Source of the DNA: Cryptomeria japonica
Taxonomy: Eukaryota > Streptophyta > Pinopsida > Cupressales > Cupressaceae
Assembly: GCF_030272615.1 (NCBI RefSeq)
Contig: NC_081406.1
Location: 477,922,900 to 477,986,899, forward strand
Direction: 5' to 3'
DNA: 64,000 nt
Shown: in pieces, positions 43,458 through 54,359 of the stretch
Position numbering within the stretch: position 1 is the first letter of the stretch
Layout of the letters: the number at the start of each line of letters is the position of its first letter
Position numbers and translations under genes: made by a program
Notes under the pieces: model-generated
The model's database searches: none
Told to the model about the DNA's origin: nothing
The model's input: the letters and a program-made list of their open reading frames with translations, nothing else

Positions 43458-45064
43458 ATGCAGAGTCGACAGTATCCATTGATCACACGGGAGAACCGAC
43501 CTGACTGCTTCATGTCACGACATAGACTAAGGAGCACAGACAGAGATACATTAGCAGGACTTGAAATATACTATATCACATTCATGCCCAAGATTAGGAC
43601 AAACACAGGACTACTGACCACATTGGCAGAGCGATGGCATTCGGAGACTTCCTCCTTCCATCTGGCGAGTGGAGAGGCGATGGTGACACTAGAGGATGTA
43701 TGGCGTATCCTCCGCACTCCGATTCATGGGGAGATGATAGAGTATGACCCAATGACAGGGAGAGATGCTTTGTGCAAATTATTTGAGTGTGACGCAGATG
43801 ATCTGGATATTGTAGAGAGGGAGATTGGCTGGGAGACCATGGCATCAGAGTATGATTGATGATATGTGGTGATAGTCGTGGTTATAGCATGCCTACTAGT
43901 AGGGGACAGACAAGGACATGGATTCCTTATTGGATGGGGAAGAGTGCTAGAGCGGATGGCGATAGAGGGGATGGTGTACGCATGGGGACCATGCATGCTT
44001 GCTATGCTATATTTTCAGCTGCATCAGATAGCATATCAGGGAGTGCAGACGTTGAGCTGTGGAGTCACACTGTTACAGGTATGGGCATTTGAGCACATAG
44101 CCATATGTCAACCGATTGCAGAGAGACAGGTAGTACCAAATTGACCATATGTGTACTTCTACGGGGGAGCACTGAGATAGGGTCCTTTCGGATACATATT
44201 ATATTGGCAACATGAGCTAGACAGTTTGAGAGAGTTCACATGGAAGCCATATCTTGAATGCCCTGGGTGGTCAGATGATAGTGATCAGCTATCGTATAGC
44301 AGACAGGAGAGATACCTGATTGGGTGACCAGTGAATCACCAGAGAGAGTCAGACGATAGTTTGGAGAGAGGCAGGATGTACCTAGAGGGACTACACACTT
44401 TGCCTGATCGCACAGAGAGACAAGTCAATGGGGGAGGATGATTCAGCCACACATAGCATATGCTGACTTCACATAGCTACAATAGAGATAGTGGGATTGG
44501 AGATCAGATGTGGTGGATGCCGGGATGACAGAAGAGTATGAGCAATGGTTTGCATGATGACGGCCAGTGCCATTGACAGATCCGGATATTCCAGTACCGA
44601 GGAGACAGGAGGACTTCCCACTCACTGGAGAGGAGGAGGGAGATGATGAGGATGGAGAGGATGAGGGGGATGGCAAGGACGGAGATGATGAGGATGATGA
44701 CTATGAGCCAGATTTAGCCAATCAAGAATCATTGCAGGATATACCCATAGAGCCGGAGACAGTTAGGATAGAGGAGATGGAGATATGTAGGGCTACCATA
44801 GCGAGTTAGCATGATCACATTGCGACATTAGAGAGACAGAATGCTATATTGAGGATAGAGCATGATCAGTTCAGAGCAAAGATAGCCAGACTTACAGTGG
44901 CTAAAGATATAGAAATAGCCCAGGCACAACAAGAGGGGCAGAGAGTCACTGAGTATATTGGGTCGATTAGGGATGCCAGTGCACTTGAGATGGCACAAAT
45001 GTCGGTAGAGACCGGAGAGGAGATACGCCATTGGAGGACACTATATGAGAGTGCAGTTTCCTAG
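43458..45064 (+). pseudogene. Plant mobile domain (PMD) protein, antisense in TatB
   Basis: ATG 43458 starts a frame with PMD hallmarks: LLTTLAERWHSETSSFHLAS, GEAMVTLEDVWRILRTPIHG, then in a second frame (43866-44144) YAWGPCMLAMLYFQLHQIAY and LLQVWAFEHIAICQP, then YFYGG and WKPY. An acidic linker follows (44567-44809, long Asp/Glu/Gly runs) and a coiled coil (44849-45064). Stops at 43857-43862 and about 44142, 44178, 44325 and 44807 break it. PMDs occur in host factors (MAIN/MAIL type) and in DNA and LTR transposons. Extra ORFs with a DNA-transposon domain are described for the Ty3/gypsy Tat lineage, which fits this position and strand. Confidence 0.85.
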
Positions 45065-46160
45065 AGCAGAGAGCAGCATCATATCAGGCACGATCGAGGA
45101 CAGAGAGAAGGCCACGTTCTCGGAGATCAATGAGCAGCATGGGGGTGAGTGGACCTATGAGACCACCACAGCCAGGACCTGGAGTAGGAGGGACATCATC
45201 CTTGAGACATGGAAAGGATGAGGAGGACAAAGGGAGCACCCAGTGACAGAGGTATGTACTCCTTATGACAGACAGTTGACATTATGTAGTGTGACATTAT
45301 GTAGTTAGCTTGTGGGCCATACTTAGGACAGACAGTCCAATTTTGTACTCCGATATTATTTTGATATATGATATGATATGCATCTATATGATGGGATGCA
45401 GTGGGTTATGGTTGATGTGTTTACTTTTCATGTATGGATGGCTTATGCACGATTTATGTACCATTGTGGAAAATGTATGGATATATTTTTATGTGTTTTT
45501 GATGCATTTATAATATGAAATGGATAAAATGCTTGATGTGATGCTTGATATAATGCAAATGTACTAATCAATGAATGCAGGATGCAGCATATGTGTTTTG
45601 TTGTGGAGATCGGAGAACTAGACTGAACTGACTGCCCAAACTGATGGAAGAAATGTTAGTAAGAAGAAATGAGACAAAGGACAGTTAGAGACGAAGAAAA
45701 ACTTGCTTTCACTAATGCACTTTGTAGGTGAGAACCTTTATTTAATGTAGAAAAATAGATGCATAGCATCATGGCATTGAAGGCAGAGCTGAAATGCAAC
45801 CCCTTTTTGCAAAAGACAGACACATCGCACACAAGGAATGAGTGAGGCATCCTAGGGTGCATACATCAAAGTTCGAGGTATGTGTGGCATTCACAAAGAA
45901 ACATACTTATCACAGACACCCAATGATATAGTTGCCCTATTTTGTGACAAACATTCCAAAAACAGCAATCACAACAAAAAAGAAAGGGACCATGAACCAT
46001 CCCGGTCACTCTAAATCACTCAGTGACATCATCGAGCAACATAGGAACATGATCGAAGATAAATCAATAAATGATAAGACTTGCTAATTCCAACAAGTCA
46101 AACAAACATCTTGATCTTCATTGTCAAAAGTTGAAAGTGTTGATAGGATGATCATGTTGT
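45065..46160. other. TatB spacer after the PMD gene
   Basis: No conserved frame; short ORFs on both strands lack motifs. Confidence 0.45.
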
Positions 46161-46830
46161 TTGGTTTCAGGGAATGCGGTACCCCGTCTAAGACAGGACA
46201 CAGTCTGGTTTCGAGTATACCACACCCTGTATAAGACTCATGATAATGGTGACAAGGTCAAATGATATTGTTGATGCTGATATTCGATTGATAAAACAAT
46301 GTTGATCAGTTTGAATGTCTGGTTTGATTTGAAAAAGTTCATTTGTTAATGCATGATTCCATTAAAGCACAATGTGTGATTGTGTGTCATTGGATGTATA
46401 CTCAGCGATCTATCTATGCACAAAGGGGATATATTTTTTTTTGTTATGCTTTTCGAGTTTTTACAATTTTTTTGTGTTCATTTTTTCAGGACTTTATTTG
46501 AATTTTTTTTGATTTTTTTTCAGGACATTATTCAATTTTATTTTTTTTTGGATTATTTCAAGACATTTTTCAATTTTTTATGATTTTTTTTAGGACATTT
46601 TTCAATTTTTTTGGATTATTTCAGGACATTTTTCAATTTTTTATGATTTTTTTAGGACATTTTTCAATTTTTTTGGATTATTTCAGGACATTTTTCAATT
46701 TTTTATGATTTTTTTAGGACATTTTTCAATTTTTTTGGATTATTTCAAGACATTTTTCAATTTTTTATGATTTTTTTAGGACATTTTTCAATTTTTATGA
46801 TTTTTTTCAATTTTTATGATTTTGCCCCCA
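46161..46830. repeat. TatB repeat field: GGTTTCAGGGAAT pair and 62-bp T-rich tandem
   Basis: 46161-46235 has two diverged copies of the TatA TCTGGTTTCAGG unit with TGTATAAGAC. From about 46435 a T-rich tract becomes a tandem repeat with exact 62-bp period (AGGACATTTTTCAATTTTT at 46592, 46654, 46716). It ends at TGCCCCCAATGTCTAGCAAG. Confidence 0.88.
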
Positions 46831-47746
46831 ATGTCTAGCAAGGCAAGGAATATGACAGGTGAATAAATAGGCTTTCTAAAATAATGGTGGATAGAGGGAA
46901 GACAAAGGCCATTTATCATGGAGACAATACAGATGCAATTTTCAAGGGCTATTGCGTGATGGGACAAGAGACTGGATATGACAATGTAAAGCAGTGACAT
47001 GGTATGAGGGACATGTTAAGAGGTGTTTGAAACCATGTTTAAATTTTGCGTCCTTATGTCAGATCAAGATCAAGGAATGAAAAAGAGTGTATGGATAGTG
47101 ATAAGATATGGATAGGATAAGCAAGACCAAGAATGGATAAGGGACATGGACTGAAGGTCGGGATTGGCTAAGGGATAGTGGCAGAAAGTTGCAATAAGCT
47201 AGGGAATATGGATGAAAGGTTATAATAAGTAAATGGATAAAGACCAAAAGCTATGATGGACTAAAAGTTGTAAACAAGATGCATGATGCTCATGATGATC
47301 CTCAACCTTGTCAAGATCAAAGGTGGAAAGAGGATGTGGACCTGAGGGACAATAGGATAATGGAGGAGTATGGCAATAGGATATGAAGGAGGAAACCTGC
47401 CCCCAAGTGTGGTGTGCAAGAAGTTCATAAATTACGCATGATGCCTGTTTTCCAGGTTTTCATCACGGTACTTGCCCAAGGCACCTGTTTGCCAAGTTTT
47501 CACCAGTGGACAAATTATTTTTTGCTTTACTTTTTTTTCTTTTGTCTTTTTTTTTTCACTTTTTTTTTTGGCCTTTTGATTTTTTCAATAGAAGATAGAC
47601 ACATGATAGGGGATGGAAGAAGAACTCAAACATCTTTTTGTTTAGATAGTAGCCTTGAAAAAAATGGACCATAACCTTTAAAAAGTATGCTCAAAGACGT
47701 TGGTAGGATAAGGACATGGAAAAAGAGATGAAATTAAGGCTAGGAT

Positions 47747-50563
47747 TTATACAAAGGATGGGATCAAAGGGATCGAAGGATGGAAAATATGCATTGGATA
47801 ATGGATAGGGTATTGGAAGAACTGGGCTTGAGTGGATAGAAATGTTGGCAAGATTGATATTGGCACACACCTTGAGGGGTGATGGACTGATGGAGGAAGA
47901 GTGGGTTTTGGATATGGAGATTTTGACAGAGGAAAGGCTATGGATTTTGGGACATAAGGGCCCAAAATGGATGAAGAAGGTGGTGGAGGAACAAATTTGA
48001 GAGGTTTGGATGGAGGAATAGCAACTTTGGATGCCAAGTTGGATGTTTCTTTAGGCTTTTGTGCTTCAAGGAGCCGCTTAGGGATCCAAATGGTTTTTGA
48101 TTTTTCATGCTTTTGTGGTTCATTGGAGTGCATTGCTTGCACAAGGGATTTAGGAACCCATATATATTTTGACTTTTCTTTATTTTTCTCAGTGGGCCTT
48201 TGTGGCCTTTTGGATATTTCTTTTTCTTTATAGATCATATTGTTCTTTGTTTTGACATGTCGACTATATTGGACATGTTGATCCTTGAATACATGTGGAT
48301 TGCTAGACTTATGATGTTTACACTTGGCATCCAAATTGCTTGGAGGGGGAAAGGAATGCATGGATGGATATGAATGAAATGAAGTTATATTGGATGGATG
48401 AAATTTACTCAAGGATGTGTGCCTTTGTTGACCTTGCATAGAGGATGAAGGAATATAAGGACCTAAGATGGATGGAAGGGATGATGGGGAAGGTATACGT
48501 TTTGATTTTGAAGGGATGTTGGATTTAGTAGGGGTACCCACGTCTTGAGAGTGAGTTGTGTAGACATGAGCCTTAAGATCTTCTTTGATATGGAGGGATT
48601 CTTGCTTATGAAGATCTACTCCTTTGCCTTTATGAATATCTTGACTTGTAGGATACTCTTTTCTTTGGGAAGAAGACGTGAGTCCATTATGAGGTGGATA
48701 TGATATGAGAGAAATAAGGAGATCTTGAAGTGGATCGGATTGCACCAAAGTGGAAGAACCCATTATGCATGTCAAGGGTTCATGAACATTGTGCACTGAC
48801 ACGTTAGAATCATGAGGGGGATTAGGATCATGAGGGGGACTAGGATTGTGTGGGGGACATGGTTCAATGACAGGTTCTTCAAGAGATGGAATGGGAGAAA
48901 TAATGGGATCATCAAAATAAATGCGATCTTGAAGTGTATATGGAGCATTAAGACAAGGAGATGGAGGAACAAAAGGATCTTGTGGAGGATTTAAAGGAAT
49001 AATTTGATCTTGACAAGGAGGAAGATCATTGGAATCCTCTTTAAAGGTGCTTTGCTCTTGACTTTCAATGGGATCATCGGAAAGGATGGAAGGAATATCT
49101 TGATCTTTCTGAGGAAGTGGAATGTCAATGGGATTTGAAAGGACATTTTTTTCATGAAATGGAAGGGGATCATTTGGGATTGGATGGACTGGGATATCTT
49201 GATCTTGCTCAGGGAATGGAGTGTCAATAGGACTTTGGATAGGATGGATAAGAATAGGGGAATCATCATGAGTGTCTAGGAACATGGAGTCTTGGTCAAC
49301 AATTGGATGGGATGATAAGGTTTCAAGATATTGATCTTGATCTATTTTAAGACACGTTTCTTCATGCTCTAAATTATCCTCTTGACATGGGGTTTGACTT
49401 TGGATATGCATGGGGGATTCTGACAAGGGATTAATGCTTTGGCATGAAGGAAATGCACTTTGAACATTTGTGATGGATTCTGGCAAGGAACCAATGCTTG
49501 AACATGAGGAAGAGGGACTTTGAATGGGGTCCTCTAAAATAGGTAATGGCAATAAAGTGCATGGTGGTGTTGGGTCTTGTATTTCTGAAACATGACAAGG
49601 ATGTGCATCATGAATTGGATTATCTTGGCAATCAATTATGGATAGCCCTTGGATAATTGCATCCTTGGGTGTATTGTTTGATGAGGACAATATGGAAGGT
49701 TCTTGTGAAACTTCTAAAGGTGTAGGGATAGATGCCACTGGAGAGTCAATTTGTTTGTGGGGGGATGAGGCATTGCTAGACATAAGTGTATTATCTTGAT
49801 CTTCTTCAAAGAACTCACTTGGTAGGTTCCTTAAGATCATTGCAATAAAGCCACCTTTCTTTCGAGGTTTTGACATAGTTGAATCTGGAATTTGAACTTG
49901 TTTTTGGTTTGATGTCATGTTTTGATATTGGACTTGGTTCAATCGTTCTGACATGTTTGAAACTTGGGTTGGTGTGTGCTACAACCTTTGTTTTTGAATG
50001 TTTAGTTGTAGTTGTTGACATTGATATTCCACCATTGGTTGAACTATTTGTTGACATTGTATAGTTGGTTGGACATATTGTTGAAATTGGACCATTGGTT
50101 GTGTCTGTTGGAAATGTTCGAACTGTTGAACAATTGGTTGTGATGGTTGAAAATCTGATTGATAGTAAACACCTTCTTGTTCTTGTTGTGGAGGCACATA
50201 ATGTTGTTGTCTCTTTTCTTGAAATTGTTTCATCATCTCTATTTGTGAGAGGAGAGTTGGTATGTCTGATCGTTCAATAAGAGATCTTACATCAATTGGC
50301 TCAATCTTTGGATTTCAACCTGGAAACTTTTTAAACATTTTGGACATTTGTGATCTATTCTTCTCAATGTTTTTCACTCTTTGTTCCAAAATCTCATTTT
50401 CTTGAGCTAGTTTCTCCTCTAGTTTTTGTATTTGGACATTTACATCATCATGATAAGTTTGATCCAAGTTCTGAGGCATGGAGAGATTGGAATGACATGA
50501 TTGATTTCTCAATTGTGATGACATGACTTCGTAAGAAGGTTGAGACCTCATTTCAACAAACAT
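47747..50563 (-). pseudogene. TatB long Pro/Ser/Gln-rich ORF, nearly open
   Basis: Read on the minus strand from ATG 50563, about 940 codons with only two premature stops (about 50315 and 49979); the last 735 codons (49954-47747) are fully open. Parts: a short coiled coil (VQIQKLEEKLAQENEILEQR), a Gln-rich segment (QPMVQFQQYVQPTIQCQQ), a basic patch (SKPRKKGGFIAMILRNLPSE), a long Pro/Ser/Asp stretch with repeated DQDIP peptides, and a basic C-terminus with a doubled KSKxIWxPKxL motif and two ILGPYxP motifs. No zinc knuckle, protease or polymerase motif. It occupies the place of gag after the leader, so a structural RNA-binding role is a guess. A decayed relative is in TatA (16210-17440). Confidence 0.75.
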
Positions 50564-52071
50564 GTCACTATGAAATGCAACTAATGGGATTGACAAATGC
50601 AACCTAAAAGGATGACAATGCAACTTAATGTTTTTGTTGTTTTTCAAGATTTTGACAAACTCATGAATGCAATTCTAAAAATGAGACCCTTAGGAAATTG
50701 AAATGATGTCTAGACCTCAAAGGACAAAAGGACCAAGTGACAATAGGACAAATTGACAATGTCTCGCCTATATGCTTGGATACTAAGCTAGGTTTGACCA
50801 AATGACATTGATGACAAAAAGACAAAAGTTTGATAAGGTCAAGACTTCCTAACAATAACTTAGGGTTTATCAAAGATTTGCATTACTCAAGTATGACAAA
50901 ACCTAGTTTTGACACTATATGCAAAGGGACAATTACTATGCAAATGACCTTAATATGATATGATAATGACCTAAGCTTAATGAAGAGACCTAGGGTATGC
51001 AAATGTGACCTAATGTTATGAGGACAAAGATGCAAATGCAAATGTATGACAATGTCAACCTAAGGCAAAACCTAAGGTTGAATCATGAAATGGTATTTCT
51101 CTAATGCAAGAGGACACATGCAAATGGATGACCCTTATTGATATGCAAAGGAGTATGACCTAGGTGAAACCTAATGTTGGTACTTGACAATGACTTTGCA
51201 AAATGAAAACCTAGGATGAACCTAATGTTGGACATGCAATATGACACCTAAGTGAGGACCTAATAATGACATGCAAGGGGACACCTAAATGAGAACCTAA
51301 TAAGGACATGCAAATGGACACCTAAATGAAATGGACCAAGTGGAATGCAAGAATGATGTTCTAAGCCCTAAGTATGGACAATGGAGGACCTAAATCTAAG
51401 TGACATGAATGTTGAGATGAGATTTTGAAAAATGTTTGACAACCATGTTTGAAGGTGTTTTGAACTTTGTTGAATGAAATACTCTTGTGTGTAACCTTGT
51501 TTTGAGTCAATTTGTCTTGTTTTTGAAATGAGACACAACTCAACTTTTGACAACCAAAGAAGACAAGATATTTTAACTTAGACTAAAGACAATCATGCTC
51601 ATTCACACATTTCTTATGGTAGGCAAGGGCAGTAGGTACTTGAGAGGTAGACTCGTTATGAGATTCAAGGAGAATACATAGATGCTTGACCCCACGGGCT
51701 CCCCTCCATGGCACTCACTTCTCAGGGCAGCCAAGCCTCAATCCCCATGGAAATCTCCCCATGGAAAACTTAGTATGTCTTCCAAGTATCCGAACTCCTT
51801 CTCAAGAAACTAGAAGGATTTTGCCCTCTAAATACAAGGTGTTTGATAAGGATTTTTGTTAAGTGCTACTCCTTGGTGTCACACAAGTGTGATTGAGACA
51901 TTAAGCCCACCAAGATACCAAACAAATGTAGTCGCGCAAGCACAATTTAGACCGTGAGGCTCTACTTAGATGTTGATATGAGAAAGAGTCCAAGGGTCAT
52001 CACTTCCCAAGTAACTGCAATTCCCACATAACCCTTCCTTCAAAGCTTTCACCCATCAGGTATTTATTTAT
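50564..52071 (-). other. TatB leader, inner part
   Basis: Leader between the conserved hairpin and the long ORF. 50900-51360 is rich in GACACCTAAATGAGRACCTA and CCTAATGTTG words, a degenerate tandem field. No gene seen. Confidence 0.5.
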
Positions 52072-52110
52072 AGTGAGTTAGAATGCCAGTGTACTCTGGC
52101 TGTGCTCACT
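52072..52110 (-). promoter_or_regulatory. Conserved leader hairpin in TatB
   Basis: AGTGAG (52072-52077) pairs with CTCACT (52105-52110). TatA and TatC have AGTGGG/CCCACT at the same place: a paired change that keeps the stem. Confidence 0.6.
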
Positions 52111-52605
52111 TTGGGTCGCTCCCTTCTCACGATTGTCACTTGCTTACAAAAGAAAGCAAATGGTTGGGAAGGCAGGCCCTCTAAAGGTAACAAACAATCT
52201 GAGCCATGAGAATGGTATCGAAGATCTGGATTTCTGATCACCCTAAGAAGGATGAGAGCATACTCTCCTACTCCAATTTCAAACTCGACAATCAAAGCAA
52301 ACACACGTTCATTACATCCTACTTAGCAATCATACTAGGTGCCTAATTATGAACCACAAACACAAAAGTTCGGTTGAAATACAAGGCAACCTGCAAAATC
52401 ACCAAGCTAAAAGTTTGATTTGTTTGGTCTTTGACTAGCGAACCTGCATAAACTTTGTTAGTAGTTTCATTTTTCTCTTTGCCATGCGTAATGCAAAGGT
52501 GCTGCACAAAGAATCAGTACCAAAGAAAAACCAAAATGCAGAAACAGAATGCAAAACAAAGTAATTTGCAAATAAAAACACTGCTTCTTACCTCTGTTTC
52601 TGGCC

Positions 52606-52745
52606 TTACATAGGCGCAGAATGCAGTAACACAGGCGCAGAATGCATTGACACAGGCATAGATCCCTTTGACATAGGCATAGAATGCAGTAACACAGGTG
52701 CAGATCCCTTGACACAAGCACAAAACTCTCCTACACAGGCGCAAA
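52606..52745. repeat. ACACAGGCGCAGAATGC word repeats in the TatB leader
   Basis: Six to seven copies of ACACAGGCGCAG, ACATAGGCATAG or ACACAAGCACAA at about 20-bp spacing, within 250 bp of the primer site. Inverted relative to 43139-43290. Confidence 0.8.
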
Positions 52746-52835
52746 AGTGCCCAGAAAGCCCTGAATTACCCTGTTTCTTAGGTTTTTCACCTGCAAATCA
52801 ACTCAAAAGCACTCAAAAGCATGGTTAGGGGGTTA

Positions 52836-52854
52836 GTTCATGTCAGGTTCACCA
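52836..52854 (-). other. TatB primer-binding site, unassigned tRNA
   Basis: Minus strand TGGTGAACCTGACATGAAC, a few bases inside the LTR end. It starts TGG as expected for a tRNA CCA end but differs from the TatA/TatC site. I cannot name the tRNA. Confidence 0.5.
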
Positions 52855-52859
52855 AAAAA

Positions 52860-54359
52860 TGTAGATAGGAATCTGAAAAGCATCACAAGCAATAGCAAAT
52901 TGGACTAGTTCAATCACGAAAACTCAATTGCAGTGACAAATCCTAATTACATTCAATGAAAACATGAAGACAAGACATTCAAAAATGAAATCTAAGCAAA
53001 CCAAATGAAGATGTCTCCTTCATGTGGCTCCATTGTCCTTCTTTCTCCTTCGAATTACTTTGTTTTGTGGATCTCACCTACAAGTGCATAAGCCTAATGT
53101 GAAAGCAAGATTGACAAGACGAGACAACAACATAAGGGTACTAGAAGCGTGATTGATTCGACCTTTTGATTGAAGAAATTCATCCAATTTATAGACAAAT
53201 TGGAGAAAAGAAAAGATTAGCATGAGGAGATTTGAAAGGAAATTTCAAATCAAGAATGACAATTATGACAAATTATGACAAATTGACACTTTCTATGCAA
53301 GATTGATTGATTGATAATTATGACAAATTGCTATGTCAAAATTGATTGATTGTCAATTATGACAAATTGCTATGTCATTCCCAAGAAATTAGCAGAAATA
53401 TAGGAGAAAATTGAAAATTAGATGAATTAGAAATTAGGAAATTAGAAAATTGATGAAAATTAGAAAATTAGGAATTAGGAGAAATTAGTAAATTGGAAAA
53501 TTAGGTAAATTAATTAACAATTTTTCATTCATTAATTAATTCACAAAGAGAGGAGAAATTAGTTAGCCAATTAAATAAACATTTAATTGTGACAAGAAGA
53601 CTTAGGATAAATAAACTATTTAACCTAGAGAGAGAAATGACAAACAAGGTTAAATGAATAAATCATAAAACCTTGGAAGATGAATTAGAAATGCAAGGAC
53701 GACAATTAGGTCTTGATGTAAGATCGATTTGATGTCGATTCGATCATGATTTTGATTAACAAAGGACCAATGCTGACAAACGATTTGATTGATAAATGCG
53801 CCAATTGACAAGGAACAATGACAAATTGATCCAAATTGACATGATTGAGAAGGATGATGATCGATGACAAATCGATCGCAACATTAAAAATGACAACGAG
53901 TGATGCCAAATTGATCACCAGATGACAAGATTGAAAATGACAACGATCGATGATAAATCAATCGCAAGACGACAAGATTGATGACAAATTGATCGCAAAA
54001 TGACAAGATTGACTAGAGGACAAGGATCGATGATGAATCGATCGCAAGATGACAAGATTGAAAAGAGGACAAAACCCTAATTAGGATTGACGATGTCCAA
54101 AATGATGACAAATTAACACACACATTGATGCGACAGGATAAGATCGATCAAAATCATGACTGAAGATTGTTATCAACAAGACCAAATTCGAAAGCGAGAC
54201 AAATGAAGAATGCAAAAGAAGGACTCGATGCTCACAAATGATAAAGACCAATTGCGCAACATAGAAGAAATGTTAATGCGACACAAAACCCTAAAATAAA
54301 GCAATGCGCCAATGTTAAAGTATGACCCCGCAAGCGTTGACCAGTTTTAGACGTCTACA
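52860..54359 (-). repeat. TatB 5' LTR
   Basis: 1500 bp, paired with 41112-42611. TATA box at 53187-53194 (minus). ORFs inside are shadows. Confidence 0.93.

Larger units (their letters stand above)
41112..54359 (-). mobile_element. TatB: large Tat-like LTR element with antisense PMD gene
   Basis: A 13.2-kb element with LTRs both exactly 1500 bp (41112-42611 and 52860-54359) and highly similar. The polypurine tract is at the left LTR and the primer site at the right one, so sense is minus. The interior holds, in element order: leader with repeats and a conserved hairpin, a long Pro/Ser-rich ORF (50563-47747), a repeat-rich spacer, and a PMD gene running the opposite way (43458-45064). No gag-pol seen. 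Flanking 5-mers differ (GGTTC, CATTT), so no target duplication is visible. The youngest layer of the nest. Confidence 0.92.
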
